Source of the DNA: Bacteroidales bacterium
GTDB lineage: Bacteria > Bacteroidota > Bacteroidia > Bacteroidales > UBA932
Length of the DNA: 52,015 bases
NCBI GenBank assembly: GCA_017553545.1
Contig: JAFZKT010000034.1
Coordinates: forward strand, 1 to 52,015
Reading direction: 5' to 3'
The notes beneath the pieces were generated by a model that saw nothing but the letters and a program-made list of their open reading frames with translations, had not been told where the DNA came from and made no database searches. How positions within the stretch are numbered: position 1 is the first letter of the stretch; every line of letters starts with the position of its first letter. Shown here piece by piece: positions 51,638 through 52,015 of the stretch. A program made the translations under genes and the position numbers.

Positions 51638-52015
51638 ATGAAAAAGTCTTTTCTCACGAAGGGCTCTCACGTGCTCTCGTACTTTTTAATACTCTTAATA
51701 ATCACGGCTTGTGGAGGAGAGTCTCTTCCGCTTCACACCGCCGTTTCTTCAATAACGATAAACCAGACTCAGATTACATTATTGATTAATGAAAGTACTG
51801 TCCTAAATGCCACTATCACACCATCTGACGCCACAAATAAGAACGTGAGTTGGAGCAGCTCAGATGTGTCTGTTGCCAGTGTGAATCAGAATGGGCTGGT
51901 CACAGCGATTAAAGCAGGGATAACCACTATTACAGTCACCACAGAAGATGGGAACAAGACTGCTTCCTGTGCCGTTACGGTGAAGGAAAGAGTTTACCCC
52001 GTGAATGGGATCTCG
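51638..52015 (+). CDS. Ig-like (Big_2) lipoprotein, cut by the window end
   Basis: Starts at ATG 51638 and is open to the window end (126 codons). The signal peptide ends ITAC, Cys at residue 25. One Big_2 domain fits residues about 36-115, with VSWSSSDVSVASVNQNGLVT and ITTITVTTEDG. It resembles the first Ig domain of the lipoprotein at 21226-22425 in order of motifs, but with low-GC codons. The downstream part is unseen, so length and other domains are unknown. It lies 54 nt after the BspA-like gene and may be co-transcribed. Confidence 0.82.
   Translation, partial: MKKSFLTKGSHVLSYFLILLIITACGGESLPLHTAVSSITINQTQITLLINESTVLNATITPSDATNKNVSWSSSDVSVASVNQNGLVTAIKAGITTITVTTEDGNKTASCAVTVKERVYPVNGIS

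Overview
The window comes from a GC-rich member of the Bacteroidota, most likely order Bacteroidales. The evidence is a SusC/SusD pair, many Cys-lipoproteins, promoters of the Bacteroidota type (TTTG about 19-23 nt before TAnnTTTG), an RpoZ/Rpb6-like omega protein, a DUF4837-RseP-Dxr block, a NadK-UppS-BamA-OmpH block, and BspA-like leucine-rich-repeat and fimbrillin-like surface proteins. I cannot fix the genus; a Rikenellaceae- or Cryptobacteroides-like gut lineage would fit the composition. No rRNA, CRISPR array, transposase or phage gene was found.

Layout. 1-896 is a gene-free, repeat-rich stretch with a palindrome array and a 10-bp word repeated ten times, six of them exactly 22 bp apart. 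897-1339 is a tRNA-Glu - rpsT - tRNA-Pro unit on the minus strand. 1385-5702 (minus) is an envelope/isoprenoid operon: M23 peptidase, dxr, rseP, DUF4837 lipoprotein. 5729-6743 (plus) is yqgF-def. 6856-9273 (minus) is a phosphohexomutase with a LysM/M23 peptidase. 9463-22425 (plus) is a surface locus: two short paralogous peptides (the second frameshifted), two beta-helix lipoproteins, SusC, SusD, a lipoprotein of the endonuclease/exonuclease/phosphatase fold and an Ig-like lipoprotein; tcdA follows. 23164-26029 (minus) pairs an SLC13 transporter carrying an Ig-like tail with an outer-membrane porin. gdhA (plus) stands alone. 27660-32436 (minus) is nadK-uppS-bamA-ompH. 32879-41979 (plus) holds pdxJ, a lipoprotein Skp-like protein, a GT4 glycosyltransferase, a LysM/periplasmic-binding protein, trxB, bamD, rpoZ, recN, a Fur-family regulator and a NigD-like lipoprotein. 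Then come tRNA-His, a carboxyltransferase-type enzyme, rpoN, a SPOR protein, an LEA14-like lipoprotein and a flavin-reductase-like lipoprotein. 47233-52015 is an AT-richer accessory end: a HepT/MNT toxin-antitoxin pair, an orphan small gene, a BspA-like LRR lipoprotein and a truncated Ig-like lipoprotein.

How the genes work together. Much of the window serves the cell envelope: outer-membrane protein assembly (BamA, BamD, two Skp-like proteins), isoprenoid carrier synthesis (Dxr, UppS), peptidoglycan hydrolysis or binding (two M23 proteins, LysM protein, SPOR protein) and surface display (SusCD locus, BspA-like protein).

The strongest unexplained signals are at DNA level. The 8-mer CATCGGCC is strongly over-represented throughout the core genes in several reading frames and is absent from the AT-rich right end. 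A hairpin family sits at four convergent gene junctions. There is a 22-bp phased array at 546-774 and a 185-bp element with perfect 30-bp inverted ends at 32632-32816. At protein level, a carboxylase has lost its biotin lysine, an SLC13 transporter carries an Ig-like tail, and a split-barrel flavin-type protein carries a lipoprotein signal.
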